Source: Bombus terrestris (lineage: Eukaryota > Arthropoda > Insecta > Hymenoptera > Apidae). Taken from it: DNA of 64,000 nt. The notes below the pieces were generated by a model, which was not told the DNA's origin, did no database searches, and was given only the letters and a program-made list of their open reading frames with translations. The DNA is taken from NCBI RefSeq assembly GCF_910591885.1, contig NC_063282.1, positions 3,970,001 to 4,034,000 of the forward strand, given 5' to 3'. A program made the translations under genes and the position numbers. Below are positions 62,225 to 64,000 of this stretch, one piece after another. Every line of letters begins with the position of its first letter. Within the stretch, counting starts at the first letter, position 1.

Positions 62225-62935
62225 TTTTGAAGATACTTCGGTGAGAGTACAAATTGCTCGCGAAGATTTTCAAGACTGAAATTTCCTCGCGAGCAACGTG
62301 AGATTTGATTTTTGTCCCGAATCCTCGTTCAAATGCCGCGTTGCGCGTGCAGTACGCAAACTTTGAAAATCGTCCGATCGGAGCAGGTAGTTGGAAAAAA
62401 TATAAAAAGATCCTCGGACACCTATCAATATCTCTACTAAATTATAGAATTCTTGGTTACGTGAAATGTTTGAAACATTTGTTAATAAAAATCAAAATTC
62501 CTTTCAAAGAGATTTCCCGCAGAGTACTCGAACGAATTTCAACGAGGAGAAGCGCAATATCAAACAAATTTCTTCGCCCAGAAGCGAAACATCGACGGAG
62601 CTAGCCGGCACCTGCTCAAAATCAAAAATGCTCAAAAAATCGTCCGGTTGAAGCAGGCTGTTGAAAAGAAATGTCCTCGGATATCTATCGATATCTCTAC
62701 TGAATTATACAATTTTTCGTTACGTGAAATGTTTGAAACATTTTTCAATGAAAATTGCTTGCCAAAAGATATTGCCGACTGAAATTTCTTGGCCAGTACT
62801 CGAACGAACTTGAACGACGAGAAACGGAGTATCAAACGAATTTCCTCGTGAAGAAACGAAACATCAATGGATCTTCTCGATACCTACGAAATTACTCGAG
62901 AAATCGTCCAGTTGGGACAGGCTGTTCCTGCGGGA
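62225..62935. repeat. Diverged tandem array, unit about 265-270 bp
   Basis: AAATCGTCCGxTxGGxxCAGG occurs at about 62368, 62638 and 62902. The two full copies share CCTCGGAxAxCTATCxATATCTC, AATTATAxAATT, GGTTACGTGAAATGTTTGAA, an AGTACTCGAACGAA block and AACATCxAxGGA. A partial upstream copy (GACTGAAATTTCCTCGCGAG at 62274) matches the middle of the unit. Plus-strand open frames here are by-products of the repeat. Confidence 0.75.
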
Positions 62936-64000
62936 AACCGGACGCCGCGCCGACAAAACGTTCATTTATATCACATGCAGCCAGGCGGGAGAGGCCTCGT
63001 ATAAAATAGCCGAACGGAACAAGCGCGGTGCCTCAAAGGGAACACATGGTTCCACTCGTCCGGCGGCTTCTCCTACGTCGCCATTAAATCGACTCGTACA
63101 AGTAGTCGCGCCGGGGTTAAAATGTTAAAACGCAAGTCGACCCACTGCTGCACTTCGACTGGCCTGTCGGCGTGTAACTCTATCTCTTTCACGCGTACAC
63201 ATCCACCTTATTCATGATACACTGTATACGTACATGTGTATTCGTTGGAATAAACACACCCACGCATGAAGGACAGGCTTCCTCGTGGAGAGCGTGAGCC
63301 TTCGCGAAGCCGGTCACCACGTGTTGAAGGGAACCGTGCCAGACTGAGAAACAACGGTCGAAGAAGGGAAGAAGAGTCGCGTCGGAATTAAAAAGGCGAG
63401 TTGCGAACAGTGAAACGATCGACTGAAAACGTTCGATAATTTTTGGCGTGGTAATGCGACTTGCGAGGAAAGTATCGATTAGAGTAGGGCATTTTCTCAT
63501 ATTCTGTGCAGCGTCCATGATTTCTCATTGAATAATTTGTCAAGAATTTTGGAAGGGGTTAGATAATTTGTGATAATTTGATAAGTTTGAAGTATTTTAG
63601 TATTCTGGTGGTACTAGATGAAGATAGTAGGAGAGGTGGGTACATTTTTCTTCATTCTCTGAGGTTTAACGTCATCTTATGATCAAACTGGAGTAATTGA
63701 AAGTGAAAATAACTTGTTGAACCAATCTAAATTCGTCCAGACGTGTATTAAATTATGCTCACGCATACAGTATCAAGCTTCCGATCAAATTTCATTTGTA
63801 TCTTCGCGAATGATTAGAAGATATTACAAGTGACGACGCAAGAAACGCAGCTACTACTTCGCTGATTGGTTGATCGCGGTAGCCTCAATCTGATCCGCGT
63901 TTACTCTTCTTACAAAATCCTAAAATTCCCAATCGAATGAGATTACGTTAAACGTCAACAAAGATCAGATTGTGAAAACGATGAGCGTGGAAATCGATCG

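Larger units (their letters stand above)
44090..64000 (-). other. Upstream intron(s) and/or 5' flank; no confident exon
   Basis: This 19.9 kb lies upstream of the first recognised exon. A phase-0-ending exon must exist upstream, here or beyond 64000, but no open frame on the minus strand looks like protein rather than simple sequence. Contents listed separately: tandem duplications at 44.4, 54.6 and 62.2-62.9 kb, a lone mariner TIR at 44.34 kb, a strand-biased G/purine-rich block at 50.2-52.05 kb, a GC-rich block with a GGN run at 58.8-59.28 kb, a candidate regulatory block at 61.72-62.03 kb and several microsatellites. Other stretches (45-50, 52.1-54.5, 55.5-58.8, 59.3-61.7, 63-64 kb) show only ordinary non-coding sequence. 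Confidence 0.55.

Overview
The window is a gene-poor stretch of animal nuclear DNA, about 60-63% A+T by eye, with abundant CpG and many long purine or pyrimidine runs. Low CpG depletion, mariner- and piggyBac-type miniature elements and tiny phase-matched exons in very large introns fit an insect, most plausibly a bee or other aculeate hymenopteran. The organism is an inference; no bacterial operons, rRNA or tRNA genes or CRISPR arrays were seen. Nearly all long open frames are chance frames through low-complexity intronic DNA.

The only coding sequence I can defend is part of one minus-strand gene. Three exons, in transcript order, lie at 44089-44021 (69 nt), 43922-43886 (37 nt) and 21444-21269 (176 nt). 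Each has AG/GT splice sites and the reading phases join exactly: phase 0, then phase 1, ending in phase 0. Together they give 94 residues: a polar linker, a Ser/Pro/His-rich linker, and the opening knuckle of a C2H2 zinc finger (KYQCKMCPQ). That opening resembles the rotund/squeeze (ZNF384/ZNF362-like) family of developmental transcription factors, and rotund is my best guess. The remaining zinc fingers must lie left of position 1. The start codon and N-terminal exons were not recognised between 44090 and 64000.

Layout. 1-21268: intron downstream of the zinc-finger-opening exon, with several diverged tandem duplications (2.58-3.21, 9.98-10.44, 14.44-15.70 kb) and a mariner-type MITE (13.47 kb). 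21269-21444: exon. 21445-43885: a 22.4 kb intron holding a piggyBac-like MITE with TTAA flanks (21.75 kb), a mariner-TIR hairpin (30.55 kb), a second mariner-type MITE (39.04 kb), more tandem duplications and two CRE palindromes. 43886-44089: two small exons separated by a 98-nt intron. 44090-64000: presumed upstream intron or 5' flank with tandem repeats, a strongly strand-biased G/purine-rich block (50.2-52.05 kb) ending at a CRE palindrome, a GC-rich block with a GGN run (58.8-59.28 kb) and a candidate regulatory block (61.72-62.03 kb).

Beyond the gene, the most distinctive pattern is how often the introns contain short local tandem duplications (units about 100-270 bp, 2-4 copies, strongly diverged). 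These and a few non-autonomous DNA transposons explain some of the intron length. I found no new multi-gene system here.
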